DNA of 64,000 bases from Staphylococcus sp. CAG:324 (GTDB lineage Bacteria > Bacillota_I > Bacilli_A > ML615J-28 > CAG-313). Position numbers and translations under genes: made by a program. The DNA is taken from assembly GCA_000433035.1 (NCBI GenBank), contig FR890815.1, positions 299,057 through 363,056 on the forward strand, in the 5' to 3' direction. This document shows positions 32,519 through 41,465 of this stretch, piece after piece. The notes beneath the pieces are model-generated. The model was given only the letters and a program-made list of their open reading frames with translations. It made no database searches and was not told the origin of the DNA. Each line of letters begins with the position of its first letter. The stretch's first letter is position 1.

Positions 32519-34731
32519 TGAAATTTGCACTTGCTGGAAACCCCAATTGTGGGAAAACAACTTTATTTAATACTTTAACAGGTGCCACTGCTCATGTAGG
32601 AAATTGGCCTGGTGTTACTGTTGATAAACGGGAAGGTTTATATAAAAAATTAGAAGAACATGTTCAAATTGTAGATTTACCTGGTATTTATTCTTTGTCA
32701 CCTTATACTCCAGAAGAGATTATTTCTAGAAATTATATTGTAGATGAAAAACCAGATTGCGTAATTAATATTATAGATGCAACAAATCTTGAAAGAAATT
32801 TATATTTAACAACGCAAATTTTAGAAATTGATATTCCTGTAGTTGTAGCACTTAATATGATGGATTCAGTTAAGAAAAATGGGGATATTATTAGAGTTGC
32901 AGAATTATCAAAAGCTTTAGGTGTTCCCGTATGTGAGATATCAGCATTGAAAAACCAAGGAATTAAGGAATTAATGCAAGTGGCATATGAGACTGCAAAA
33001 TCAAAAAGGGAAGGATTTAGTGTTTTGTCTGAATCAAATTTAAAAGATTTAGTACAAATTACAACCAATAAATTAAGGGATAAAAAAGTAACAAGTCCAT
33101 TATTTCATGCTATAAAATTAATTGAAGAAGATATGGTTGAAATCAATATGCATAAAGATGTATATGATGAGGTAAAACCATTAAAAGATAAATTTGAAAA
33201 GAATGAATTTGATGGTGATTTTGAGGGAATGGTAGCGGATGCTAGATATAAATATATTACGAAACATTTTGCAAAAGTGATTAAAAAATCGGCAAAAAAT
33301 GATGGTTTAACTAAATCTGATAAAATTGATAAAGTTTTAACTCACAGAATTTGGAGTATTCCCATTTTTCTTGTACTCATGTTTATTGTTTTCCATTTTG
33401 TTTTTAGTGAAGATTTATTATTTTTAAATTCTTTATTTAATCTTGAAATAAAAAGTGAAGGTTGGATAAATTTCTTTACAGGAATGGGATATGAAGATAT
33501 TTTAGCTGAAGCCGTTGCTCAAGGTGAAGAAGCTGTATTGGCAGGAATTCCATCACTTGGAGTATTCTTACAAAGTTGGATGGGATGGCTAACTGGTTCA
33601 ATTATTGATTTGGTATCTGGAGTAATGCCAGAAGGAACATGGTATACAGGTTTAATTTGTGATGGATTACTTTCCGGTTTAGATGCAATTTTTAGTTTTT
33701 TACCACAAATTTTGTTATTATTTTTCTTTATATCCATTCTAGAAGATTCAGGATATATGGCTCGAGTAGCTTTTATTATGGATAGAGCATTTAGAAAATT
33801 TGGTTTATCGGGTAAAGCTTTTATCCCGCTTTTAATGGGTTTTGGATGTTCGGTTCCAGCAATGATGGCAACCAAAACTTTAGAAGATGAAAAAGAACGA
33901 GATATGGCAATTAGACTTTCTCCTTTTTTCAGTTGTGGTGCAAAGGCTCCAATTTGGGCAATGCTTGCAACTGTTATAGCAGGTAGTTTTCTAGGTGATA
34001 TTTTTGTCTTCTCCATTTATTTATTAGGAATTGTTGTTGCAATTTTATCAGCATTAATTATTAAAGCTTTTAGCAAAAAAAATGAAGTACCTCCATTTAT
34101 TATGGAACTTCCAAGTTACCATTTGCCACAAATAAAAAACTTATTTGCACATTTATGGGAAAAATTTAAACATTTTATTTATAAAGCTTCAACTATTATT
34201 ACTGCTTCTATTATTGTAATTTGGTTTTTATCAAATTTCAGTTGGGCTTTTTGGCAAGGAATGGTTGATGATATTAGTCAAAGCATTTTAGCAGATTTAG
34301 GTCGTGTACTTCAATATCTGTTCTATCCATGTGGATGGAGTTTTGGTGAAGATGGTTGGAAATATACAGTAGCATCTATTACGGGATTGATTGCTAAAGA
34401 AGATGTTGTAGCGACGATGGATACGCTTGGTTTAACAGAAGGTACAATTGGTCTTTCAAATGCCGCAATTTACGCGTTTGCAGCATATAATTTATTTACT
34501 CTTCCATGTTTTGCTGCAGTTGCTACTGCTAAGAGTGAAAGTACTAAAAAAGGTTTTCTAGTAACGATGGCCTGGTGGCTTGGTGCATCCTATGTTATTT
34601 CTGCTGTTGTTTTTTGGCTTGGTAGATTATTTGAAATTGCATGGTGGTTAGGATTCATTATTTTCATTTTAATTGTAGTAGCAGCAGTATTCCTTGGAAA
34701 GTATGTAGCAAAGAGAAAAAAATTTGCTTAA
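32518..34731 (+). CDS. feoB: ferrous iron transporter FeoB
   Basis: This 737-residue protein has an N-terminal G domain (G1 GNPNCGKTTLFN at about 6-17, G3 DLPGIYSL, G4 NMMD), a GDI-like helical region (to about 260), then a C-terminal membrane domain with two Gate motifs (MARVAFIMDRAFRKFGLSGK with GFGCSVPAMMATK; SITGLIAKEDVVATM). It takes up Fe2+. A segment of about 80 residues between TM1 and the first Gate is variable in the family. Controlled with the two FeoA genes by the operators upstream. Confidence 0.95.
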   Translation: MKFALAGNPNCGKTTLFNTLTGATAHVGNWPGVTVDKREGLYKKLEEHVQIVDLPGIYSLSPYTPEEIISRNYIVDEKPDCVINIIDATNLERNLYLTTQILEIDIPVVVALNMMDSVKKNGDIIRVAELSKALGVPVCEISALKNQGIKELMQVAYETAKSKREGFSVLSESNLKDLVQITTNKLRDKKVTSPLFHAIKLIEEDMVEINMHKDVYDEVKPLKDKFEKNEFDGDFEGMVADARYKYITKHFAKVIKKSAKNDGLTKSDKIDKVLTHRIWSIPIFLVLMFIVFHFVFSEDLLFLNSLFNLEIKSEGWINFFTGMGYEDILAEAVAQGEEAVLAGIPSLGVFLQSWMGWLTGSIIDLVSGVMPEGTWYTGLICDGLLSGLDAIFSFLPQILLLFFFISILEDSGYMARVAFIMDRAFRKFGLSGKAFIPLLMGFGCSVPAMMATKTLEDEKERDMAIRLSPFFSCGAKAPIWAMLATVIAGSFLGDIFVFSIYLLGIVVAILSALIIKAFSKKNEVPPFIMELPSYHLPQIKNLFAHLWEKFKHFIYKASTIITASIIVIWFLSNFSWAFWQGMVDDISQSILADLGRVLQYLFYPCGWSFGEDGWKYTVASITGLIAKEDVVATMDTLGLTEGTIGLSNAAIYAFAAYNLFTLPCFAAVATAKSESTKKGFLVTMAWWLGASYVISAVVFWLGRLFEIAWWLGFIIFILIVVAAVFLGKYVAKRKKFA

Positions 34732-34752
34732 TTAAAAGAAAGGAAGATTACA

Positions 34753-34932
34753 ATGAAATGGTTTGAATATATTATATTGATTGTTGCAATAGGACTTGTG
34801 CTATTACCCTTTATTTTAAAGTATTCTAATAAAAAAAAGGGTAAATCGTCTTGTGGATGTGAATGTAGCAGTTGTGGAAAGGATTGTCCTTTAAAAGAAA
34901 AAAAAGAACATATTGAAAAATTAGAAAATTAA
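34753..34932 (+). CDS. FeoB-associated Cys-rich membrane protein
   Basis: A 59-residue protein: one N-terminal transmembrane helix (WFEYIILIVAIGLVLLPFIL) and then a Cys-rich tail, CGCECSSCGKDCPLK. Such short single-TM proteins with a CxC...CxxC...C tail follow feoB in many Firmicutes and are thought to assist FeoB, perhaps by metal relay. ATG 34753 follows AAAGGAAG. It ends the operon just before a strong terminator. The assignment rests on layout and position rather than a defined catalytic motif. Confidence 0.85.
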   Translation: MKWFEYIILIVAIGLVLLPFILKYSNKKKGKSSCGCECSSCGKDCPLKEKKEHIEKLEN

Positions 34933-34940
34933 GTTTGTAT

Positions 34941-34983
34941 ATAATACCTTCTAAATAGTTTATTTAGGAGGTATTATTTTTTA
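34941..34983 (+). terminator. terminator of the feo operon
   Basis: A 17-bp stem (34941-34957 with 34961-34977, one G-T wobble) with a 3-base loop, followed by T's. Confidence 0.9.
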
Positions 34984-35066
34984 CAAATAAAATATTTGTT
35001 TAATTTTAAAAAAAGAAAAAAATATGATATACTTATAGTATAAACGAAAAAGGAAGTATAAAAAAT

Positions 35067-36380
35067 ATGAAAGACGTTATTGTAATTGGAGCAGGACTTG
35101 CTGGAAGTGAGGCTACTTATCAATTGGCTAAAAGGGGATATAATGTATTTTTATATGAGATGAGACCAGTTAAATATTCAAAAGCTCATAAATCCGATAA
35201 ATTTGCTGAACTGATTTGTAGTAATTCATTCAGAGCCGCAAGTCTTGAAAATGCAGTAGGATTATTAAAAGAAGAAATGCGAATGTTAGATTCTTTAATT
35301 ATTAAAGCGGCTGATGAATGTAAGGTAGAAGCAGGTGGAGCCTTAGCTGTTGATCGAGAAGCTTTTTCAACTTATGTCACAAATACGATTCGAATGCTTC
35401 CAAATGTACAAATTTTTAATGAAGAAGTATTGAAAATACCATCTTGTCCAGTCATTATTGCTTCTGGTCCTTTAACTAGCGACTTATTACAAGATGAGAT
35501 TGCTCAATATTTAGGTGAAGAGTATATGTATTTTTTTGATGCGATTGCCCCTATTGTTACTTATGAATCTATTGATATGAATAAAGTTTTTTTAGCATCT
35601 CGGTATAATAAAGGAGAAGCAGCATATTTAAATTGTCCAATGAATGAAGAAGAGTTTAATAAGTTTTATGACTATTTAATACAAGCTGAAAAAGTAGTTC
35701 CTCATGATTTTGAAATGAAAGTTTTTGAGGGATGTATGCCCATTGAAGAAATGGCATTGAGAGGTAGACAAACATTGTTATTTGGTCCAATGAAACCAGT
35801 GGGGTTAGATGATCCTAAAACAGGTCGTTGGCCATATGCAGTTGTTCAATTAAGACAAGATAATGCTGCAAAAAGTCTATATAATTTAGTTGGTTTTCAA
35901 ACGCATCTAAAATATCAATCACAAAAGGAGTTATTAAAATTGATTCCCGGATTAGAAAAAGCTGAAATTGTAAGATATGGTATGATGCATAGAAATACTT
36001 ATATAAATTCGCGAAAATTATTGAATAATGGCTATCAATTATTAAAAAATAAAAATATTTTTTTTGCTGGACAAATAACTGGAGTAGAAGGATATGTTGA
36101 ATCTGCATCTAGTGGATTAATTGCAGGAATTAATATGGCAAGATATTTAGAAAGTAAACCATTATTGCAATTAGATTCGACAACAGCAATCGGTTCTTTA
36201 GCAAATTATATTTCATTTAATCATCTGATTGATCGGAGTAATCATTTTGATCCTATGAATGCTAATTTTGGTATATTCACACCTCTTTTAGAAAAAGTAT
36301 CTAAAAAAGAAAGAAAAAAAGCTTATGCACAAAGAGCAATAAAAAATATCAAAAAGTTAATTGAAGAAATAAATAATTAA
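35067..36380 (+). CDS. trmFO: tRNA (uracil-54-C5)-methyltransferase TrmFO, folate-dependent
   Basis: A 437-residue FAD protein: Rossmann start VIGAGLAGSEATYQLAKRG (about 5-23), ICSNSFRA (catalytic Cys region), GGALAVDRE, CMPIEEMALRGRQTL, and the C-terminal FFAGQITGVEGYVES. It methylates U54 of tRNA to ribothymidine using methylene-THF. An extended -10 (TGATATACT, 35026-35033) lies upstream without a clear -35. xerC follows 14 bases after the stop, as trmFO-codV in Bacillus. Confidence 0.95.
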   Translation: MKDVIVIGAGLAGSEATYQLAKRGYNVFLYEMRPVKYSKAHKSDKFAELICSNSFRAASLENAVGLLKEEMRMLDSLIIKAADECKVEAGGALAVDREAFSTYVTNTIRMLPNVQIFNEEVLKIPSCPVIIASGPLTSDLLQDEIAQYLGEEYMYFFDAIAPIVTYESIDMNKVFLASRYNKGEAAYLNCPMNEEEFNKFYDYLIQAEKVVPHDFEMKVFEGCMPIEEMALRGRQTLLFGPMKPVGLDDPKTGRWPYAVVQLRQDNAAKSLYNLVGFQTHLKYQSQKELLKLIPGLEKAEIVRYGMMHRNTYINSRKLLNNGYQLLKNKNIFFAGQITGVEGYVESASSGLIAGINMARYLESKPLLQLDSTTAIGSLANYISFNHLIDRSNHFDPMNANFGIFTPLLEKVSKKERKKAYAQRAIKNIKKLIEEINN

Positions 36381-36394
36381 AAAGAAGGTAAAAA

Positions 36395-37393
36395 ATGGCG
36401 TTAAAAAAGACTGTTAGAGGTAAACAAAAAGTATCAAGTCAATCTATTTTATCAAAAAATAATGTATCAAATAACGAACAAAAAATACAAGACGCATTAA
36501 ACAAATATCATAATTATTTGGAAGTAGAAAAAAATTATTCTGTTTATACTATTCAAAATTATTTTAAAGATATTGATGAGTTTAAAACATTTATAAATGA
36601 AGAAAAATATGGTGATTTGTTAAAAATTAAAACAGAAAATATTGCTAGATATTATATTTCTAATCTTGTAACAAAAGGTTATTCTAGAAAAAGTATTGCT
36701 AGAAAAATATCAAGTTTAAGAGCTTTTTATCGTTATTTAACCATTGAACAATGGATAGACTATTCCTATTTTGAAAATGTAGAAACACCGAAACTTGAAA
36801 AGCAATTACCAAAATTTTTATATCAAAATGAAATAGAAATGATGTTTAAGGCAATAAATAAAACTACCCCACTTGGTAAAAGAGATAATGCATTATTAGA
36901 ACTATTATATGGATCAGGATTGAGAGTGAGTGAAATTTGTGCTATTACACAGAAAAATTTAGATTTTGCAAATGAAATGATTAAAGTATTTGGTAAAGGT
37001 CATAAAGAAAGATATGTGCCAATGAATCAAAGAACAATTGACGCTCTTAAGGAATACATATATTTAGGAAGACCAGTTCTAATTCAATCGGTAGAATTAA
37101 ATGCTCCTGATAACTTATTTGTAAATCATCATGGAGGTGCTTTGACTCCGAGGGGTGTACGGGTTATTTTAGATAATATTATTACAAAAACAGGTGAAAT
37201 TGGCCATGTTTATCCTCATATGATAAGGCATACTTTTGCAACACATTTGCTAGATGGTGGGGCTGATTTAAGAAGTGTTCAAGCAATGCTAGGTCATGAA
37301 AATTTATCGACAACGCAAATTTACACCCATGTTTCTAAAGAACAAATTAAGGAAAGTTATATGCTTAATCATCCTAGACAAAATAGGAAATAA
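36395..37393 (+). CDS. xerC: tyrosine recombinase XerC
   Basis: The 332-residue recombinase has a SAM-like N-terminal domain (about 35-125) and a catalytic domain with Arg in GSGLRVSEI, Lys in FGKGHKERYVP, HMIRHTFATHLL (HxxR), the second His in LGHENL and Tyr in TTQIYTH. It resolves chromosome dimers at dif with a partner Xer. It carries about 30 extra basic N-terminal residues (KKTVRGKQKVSSQS) beyond the usual start, but ATG 36395 has the ribosome site (AGAAGG). Its place behind trmFO marks it as the housekeeping recombinase, not a phage integrase. Confidence 0.92.
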   Translation: MALKKTVRGKQKVSSQSILSKNNVSNNEQKIQDALNKYHNYLEVEKNYSVYTIQNYFKDIDEFKTFINEEKYGDLLKIKTENIARYYISNLVTKGYSRKSIARKISSLRAFYRYLTIEQWIDYSYFENVETPKLEKQLPKFLYQNEIEMMFKAINKTTPLGKRDNALLELLYGSGLRVSEICAITQKNLDFANEMIKVFGKGHKERYVPMNQRTIDALKEYIYLGRPVLIQSVELNAPDNLFVNHHGGALTPRGVRVILDNIITKTGEIGHVYPHMIRHTFATHLLDGGADLRSVQAMLGHENLSTTQIYTHVSKEQIKESYMLNHPRQNRK

Positions 37394-37420
37394 TTGCAAA
37401 TTAAAAGGAGAATAAATAAT

Positions 37421-37900
37421 ATGGTTAAAATGATGAAGGCCCAAATTGAAGATGCCCCAATTTTGTTACAAATTCAAAAAGAAGCATTTATAAAATATGC
37501 CAAAAAATATGGTGATTTTGAAAGTAACCCTTATCATATGGATTTACATAGAATGGAATTTAATATTAAATATCGGTATGGGCAATATTATAAAATTTTA
37601 GATGAAAAATCATTAGAAATGATTGGTGGGATTTTTTGTTTTGAATTAGATGAAAAGCCGATAATGAAAATTGCTCAATTCTATTTTAAAAATGGTTATC
37701 AACATTTAGGCTATGGAACATATGTTTTAAACGAATTATTTAGATTAAATGAAAATGTAAAAACATGGTATGTTGATACTATTATGCAAGAAGAATATAA
37801 TTTAGAATTTTATCGACATTTAGGCTTTGAAATAATTGATGAAGAAGAAGAACATGAAGGGTTAACTTTTGTTACTCTTATGAAAAAAATAATTTCATAA
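37421..37900 (+). CDS. GNAT-family N-acetyltransferase
   Basis: The 159-residue product has the GNAT fold: an N-terminal helix pair (KAQIEDAPILLQIQKEAF), a central beta stretch (LEMIGGIFCFELDEKPIMKIAQFYF), motif A with acetyl-CoA contact (YQHLGYGTYVLNELF) and a C-terminal LEFYRHLGFEIIDEE. The substrate is unknown. ATG 37421 follows AAAGGAG; the upstream in-frame TTG at 37394 is rejected. It probably shares the trmFO-xerC transcript. Confidence 0.87.
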   Translation: MVKMMKAQIEDAPILLQIQKEAFIKYAKKYGDFESNPYHMDLHRMEFNIKYRYGQYYKILDEKSLEMIGGIFCFELDEKPIMKIAQFYFKNGYQHLGYGTYVLNELFRLNENVKTWYVDTIMQEEYNLEFYRHLGFEIIDEEEEHEGLTFVTLMKKIIS

Positions 37901-37905
37901 AAAAT

Positions 37906-37942
37906 AAAGAATTAAATTTTAAGCAAAGTTTAATTCTTTTTT
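37906..37942 (+). terminator. terminator before the rpsB operon
   Basis: AAAGAATTAAA (37906-37916) pairs with TTTAATTCTTT (37929-37939), followed by T's. Confidence 0.82.
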
Positions 37943-37984
37943 AAGCAATTTTTATCAAGATATTTTAAAAAATTGTTATATTGT

Positions 37985-38013
37985 TTGATAAAGTTTACAA
38001 AATATGGTATAAT
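37985..38013 (+). promoter_or_regulatory. promoter of rpsB-tsf
   Basis: TTGATA (37985-37990), 17 bases, TATAAT (38008-38013) with TGG before the -10. Confidence 0.88.
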
Positions 38014-38019
38014 AAGAAA

Positions 38020-38122
38020 TGGTCTTAAAGGCAAAAAAATACACATAAGAAAGTAGCAAGTCGTCAAGTTTATAAATGGCGTGCTTGTGTAGATCTTCTT
38101 AGAGGCCAAAACAAAATAAAAT
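38020..38122 (+). promoter_or_regulatory. structured rpsB leader, candidate S2 autoregulatory RNA
   Basis: TGGTCTTAA near the 5' end can pair with TTAGAGGCCA near 38098-38108. Inside, GCAAGTCGTC can pair with GGCGTGCTTGT with one bulge around an A/T loop. S2 leaders are known in Firmicutes; a match to that family was not computed. Confidence 0.45.
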
Positions 38123-38135
38123 GGAGGTTTTTAAT

Positions 38136-39026
38136 ATGGCTGTAATTACAATGAAGCAATTACTAGAAGCTGGCGTTCACTTCGGTCATCATACTCGCCG
38201 TTGGAACCCTAAAATGAAAGAGTATATTTTTAATGAAAGAAATGGTGTATACATCATTGATTTACAAAAAACAGCAGATAAGATTGAAGAAGCTTATGCT
38301 GCAATGGTTGAAATTGTTCGCAATAACAACAAAGTTTTATTTGTAGGAACAAGAAAGCAAATTCAAGATATTATTAAAGAAGAGGCTATTCGTGCTGGTC
38401 AATATTATGTAGATCAACGTTGGCTTGGCGGTACAATGACAAATTTTAAAACTCTTCGTAAATCAATTGCCAAACTTCATAAATATGAAGAAATGGAAGA
38501 AAATGGAACTTTTGAAGTATTGCCAAAAAAAGAGGTTAGTGCTATAAAGAAAGAAATGGGTAAACTAGAATCATTTTTTGGTGGTATTAAAGATATGCAA
38601 CAACTACCAGGAGCTTTATTTGTAGTTGATCCGAAAACTGAACATAATGCGGTTGCTGAAGCCCGTAAATTACATATTCCAGTATTTGGTTTAGTTGATA
38701 CCAATTGTGATCCAGATGATGTTGATTATGTTATTCCTGCTAATGATGATGGTGTTAGAGCAGTAAGATTAATCGTAGGTGTTATGGCTAACGCAGTGCT
38801 TGAGGGAAATGGTGTAGCAGTAGAACCATATGCTTTACCAGAAGAAGAAAAACAAGAAGAGGCACCACGCCAAACTAAGCCTCAACGTGAAAATCGTCCT
38901 GAAAAAAAAGGAACTAAAAAGCCTCGTGTTGCTAAGGAAGAAACTGTTGAAACAGTTGCTGAAGAAACAAAAGTTGAGGTTGTAGAACAAGCGGTAGAAC
39001 CTAAAACAGAAGAAACTGCTGAATAA
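38136..39026 (+). CDS. rpsB: 30S ribosomal protein S2
   Basis: A 296-residue S2 with all family blocks (LLEAGVHFGHHTRRWNPKM, VLFVGTRKQIQ, YVDQRWLGGTMTNFKT, PGALFVVDPKTE, VFGLVDTNCDPDDVDYVIPANDD). It is about 50 residues longer than usual because of a low-complexity charged tail (Lys/Arg-rich, then Glu/Val/Thr-rich). ATG 38136 follows GGAGG; the in-frame ATG 38121 forms part of the ribosome site region and is rejected. First gene of the rpsB-tsf-pyrH-frr group. Confidence 0.96.
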   Translation: MAVITMKQLLEAGVHFGHHTRRWNPKMKEYIFNERNGVYIIDLQKTADKIEEAYAAMVEIVRNNNKVLFVGTRKQIQDIIKEEAIRAGQYYVDQRWLGGTMTNFKTLRKSIAKLHKYEEMEENGTFEVLPKKEVSAIKKEMGKLESFFGGIKDMQQLPGALFVVDPKTEHNAVAEARKLHIPVFGLVDTNCDPDDVDYVIPANDDGVRAVRLIVGVMANAVLEGNGVAVEPYALPEEEKQEEAPRQTKPQRENRPEKKGTKKPRVAKEETVETVAEETKVEVVEQAVEPKTEETAE

Positions 39027-39051
39027 ATAGATAACTTAAGGAGAAATAAAA

Positions 39052-39945
39052 ATGATTAATGCATCTTTAGTTAAAGAATTAAGAGAAAAAACAGGAGCTG
39101 GTATGATGGACTGCAAAAAAGCTCTTACTGAATGTGGTGGAGATTTGAATGCAGCTGCAGATTGGCTTCGCGAAAAAGGTATTGCCAAAGCGGCTAAAAA
39201 AGCAACTAGAATTGCTGCAGAAGGGTTATGTGATGTAGCATTAAATGGCAATAAAGCATATTTATTTGAATTAAATTCAGAAACCGATTTTGTTGCTAAA
39301 AATGAAAAATTTTTAAATTTATTAAAACAAATTGGTGAAGCTTGTGTAAAAAATGATACTGCTTGTGAAAAATGTGCATTAAATGCAAAACTTGGTGATC
39401 AAACTGTTGAGGACTTAATTGTTGCCGCAACTGCTACAATTGGTGAAAAAATTAGTCTTCGTCGTGTTGTAAGAATTGAAAAAGCTGAGGATGAAGTTTT
39501 TGGTGTTTATAAACACAATGGTGGAAAGATCGTTGTTTTATCTGTAATTAAAGGAACAGATGCTAATATTGCTAAAGATATTTGTATGCATGTTGCCATG
39601 TATAATCCACGTTATTTAGATGAATCTTCCATTAATCAACAAGATTTAGATCATGAAGCAGAAGTTATTAAAGCAGAGATTGCTAATGATCCTGCAAATG
39701 CTACAAAACCTAGTAATATTATTGATAAAATGGTGATGGGACGTTTGGCAAAATTTAAAAAAGAAATTTGTTTAGTTGATCAACCATTTGTTAAAGATCC
39801 AGGAGTAACAGTTGCTCAATATTTAAATAACCATAATACAAAAGCAATCAATTATGTACGTTTTGAAGTTGGTGAAGGAATGGAAAAACGTAATGATGAT
39901 TTTGCAGCTGAAGTTGCTGCCGCTGCTGCTGCCGCAAAGCATTAA
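39052..39945 (+). CDS. tsf: elongation factor Ts
   Basis: This 297-residue nucleotide exchange factor for EF-Tu carries the signature LREKTGAGMMDCKKAL near residues 9-24 and SETDFVAKNEKF at 76-87. The dimerisation region has MHVAMYNPRYL, and the tail is Ala-rich. ATG 39052 follows AAGGAG. It lies between rpsB and pyrH in the conserved order. Confidence 0.96.
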   Translation: MINASLVKELREKTGAGMMDCKKALTECGGDLNAAADWLREKGIAKAAKKATRIAAEGLCDVALNGNKAYLFELNSETDFVAKNEKFLNLLKQIGEACVKNDTACEKCALNAKLGDQTVEDLIVAATATIGEKISLRRVVRIEKAEDEVFGVYKHNGGKIVVLSVIKGTDANIAKDICMHVAMYNPRYLDESSINQQDLDHEAEVIKAEIANDPANATKPSNIIDKMVMGRLAKFKKEICLVDQPFVKDPGVTVAQYLNNHNTKAINYVRFEVGEGMEKRNDDFAAEVAAAAAAAKH

Positions 39946-39967
39946 TTCATATTTCTAGGAGGTAGTG

Positions 39968-40675
39968 ATGAAACGCATAGTATTGTTAAAACTTTCAGGT
40001 GAAGCCCTATCTAGAGTAAATGGGATAGGAATTGATATGGAAAAGGTAGAAGATGTTGCATATGAAGTAAAATCTTTAAAGGATACTGGTGTTTCAGTAG
40101 GAATTGTCGTAGGTGCTGGCAATATTTGGCGAGGAAGAGATGCTAAAAAAATTGGTATGGACCGGGTTTCCGCTGATCATATGGGAATGTTAGGTACTAT
40201 TTTAAATGCAATGGCATTATCATCAACCTTAGAGTTAATTGGTGTAAAGTCGCGTGTAATGAGTGCTATTCCGGTTGGTCATATAGTTGAACCATATAAT
40301 CGCAATTTGGCTATTCAGGCCTTAGAAAAAGGGGAAGTAGTTGTTTTTGGCGGTGGTACAGGAAGTCCATTTTTTAGTACAGATACTACAGCTGCTTTAA
40401 GAGCTGCAGAAATTGGAGCTGAAGTTATTTTAATGGCGAAAAATGGTACAAATGGTGTTTATAACTGTGATCCAAGAAAAAATCCTCAAGCTCAAAAATT
40501 TGAAAAAATTACCTTTGATGAATTAATAAAAAATCATTTAGAGGTAATGGATCTTACTGCCGCAACCCTTTGTTATGACAATAATATAAACATTGTTGTT
40601 TTTGATATGGGAAAAAGTGGCAATATTAAAAAAGTTATAGAAGATCCCTCAATTGGGACGATTATAACAAAATAA
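39968..40675 (+). CDS. pyrH: uridylate kinase
   Basis: A 235-residue UMP kinase of the amino-acid kinase fold: LLKLSGEAL, VVGAGNIWRGRDA, DHMGMLGTILNAMAL, FGGGTGSPFFSTDTTAALRA, and LMAKNGTNGVYNCDP. It phosphorylates UMP to UDP. ATG 39968 is five bases after AGGAGG; the GTG at 39965 is too close to that site. Confidence 0.96.
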   Translation: MKRIVLLKLSGEALSRVNGIGIDMEKVEDVAYEVKSLKDTGVSVGIVVGAGNIWRGRDAKKIGMDRVSADHMGMLGTILNAMALSSTLELIGVKSRVMSAIPVGHIVEPYNRNLAIQALEKGEVVVFGGGTGSPFFSTDTTAALRAAEIGAEVILMAKNGTNGVYNCDPRKNPQAQKFEKITFDELIKNHLEVMDLTAATLCYDNNINIVVFDMGKSGNIKKVIEDPSIGTIITK

Positions 40676-40711
40676 CAAATAAAAATATTTGTAAAGAAAT
40701 GGAGAATAAAA

Positions 40712-41269
40712 ATGCCAAAAGAAATTATTAATCAATGTGAACAAAGAATGCAAAAAACAATTGAAGCGCTCAAGAAAGATTTTGCAACAATTCGTACTGG
40801 TAAGGCTAATCCAAGTATTTTAAATGGTGTAATGGTTGAATATTATGGTTCACCGATGCCAATTCATCAAATTGCTAGTATTTCTGTACCAGAACCACAA
40901 ATGATTGTAATCAAGCCCTATGATAAATCAATTTTAAAAGGAATTGAAAAAGCAATTCAAACTGCTAACCTTGGTTTCAACCCACAAAATGATGGTGATT
41001 TAGTAAGAATTCCCATTCCACCGTTAACAGAACAAACAAGAAAAGAATTAGTAAAACAAGCTAAGAAATTGGCAGAAGATAATAAAATTGCTATTCGGAA
41101 TATAAGACGCGATGCGATAGAACAGTTAAAAAAATTGGAAAAAGATTCAATTATATCTGAAGATGAATTGAAACGTCGCAGTGATGAAGTACAAAAAGCA
41201 ACAGATAAATTTATTGATAATATTGATAAATTAGCAAAAGAAAAAGAACAAGATATTATGTCAATTTAG
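40712..41269 (+). CDS. frr: ribosome recycling factor
   Basis: A 185-residue protein with the full RRF pattern: MQKTIEALKKDFATIRTGKANPSIL at the N terminus, VEYYGSPMPIHQIASISVPEPQ, and the C-terminal helix pair (VRIPIPPLTEQTRKELVKQ, RNIRRDAIEQLKKLEK). It splits post-termination ribosomes with EF-G. It ends at a strong terminator, so the next group (uppS onward) is a separate transcript. Confidence 0.96.
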   Translation: MPKEIINQCEQRMQKTIEALKKDFATIRTGKANPSILNGVMVEYYGSPMPIHQIASISVPEPQMIVIKPYDKSILKGIEKAIQTANLGFNPQNDGDLVRIPIPPLTEQTRKELVKQAKKLAEDNKIAIRNIRRDAIEQLKKLEKDSIISEDELKRRSDEVQKATDKFIDNIDKLAKEKEQDIMSI

Positions 41270-41277
41270 TTCTATTT

Positions 41278-41310
41278 AAGCATAGGTTAGAGTTTAATCT
41301 ATGCTTTTTT
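41278..41310 (+). terminator. terminator of the rpsB-frr operon
   Basis: AAGCATAGGTTA (41278-41289) pairs with TAATCTATGCTT (41295-41306) with one wobble, then T's. Confidence 0.88.
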
Positions 41311-41415
41311 ATTAATTGAATAATATTTGACAAAAGAAGAAAATATAATAATAGGATATAACATATAAAAATATAAAGATTACAATCTTAGATAATTTCC
41401 TTTTAAGGTGAATAA

Positions 41416-41445
41416 TTGGTAAAATTTCACAAGATGTAGTATAAT
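41416..41445 (+). promoter_or_regulatory. promoter of the uppS-rseP operon
   Basis: TTGGTA (41416-41421), 18 bases, TATAAT (41440-41445). A second weaker candidate (TTGACA at 41327, TAATAG at 41349) lies upstream. Confidence 0.7.
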
Positions 41446-41465
41446 ATTTATGATTAGGTGATGGA

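Noticed and set aside
36395..37393. Tyrosine recombinase as sign of an integrated element
   Set aside because: Its position behind trmFO and its full XerC pattern make it the housekeeping recombinase. No attachment repeats or phage genes are near.
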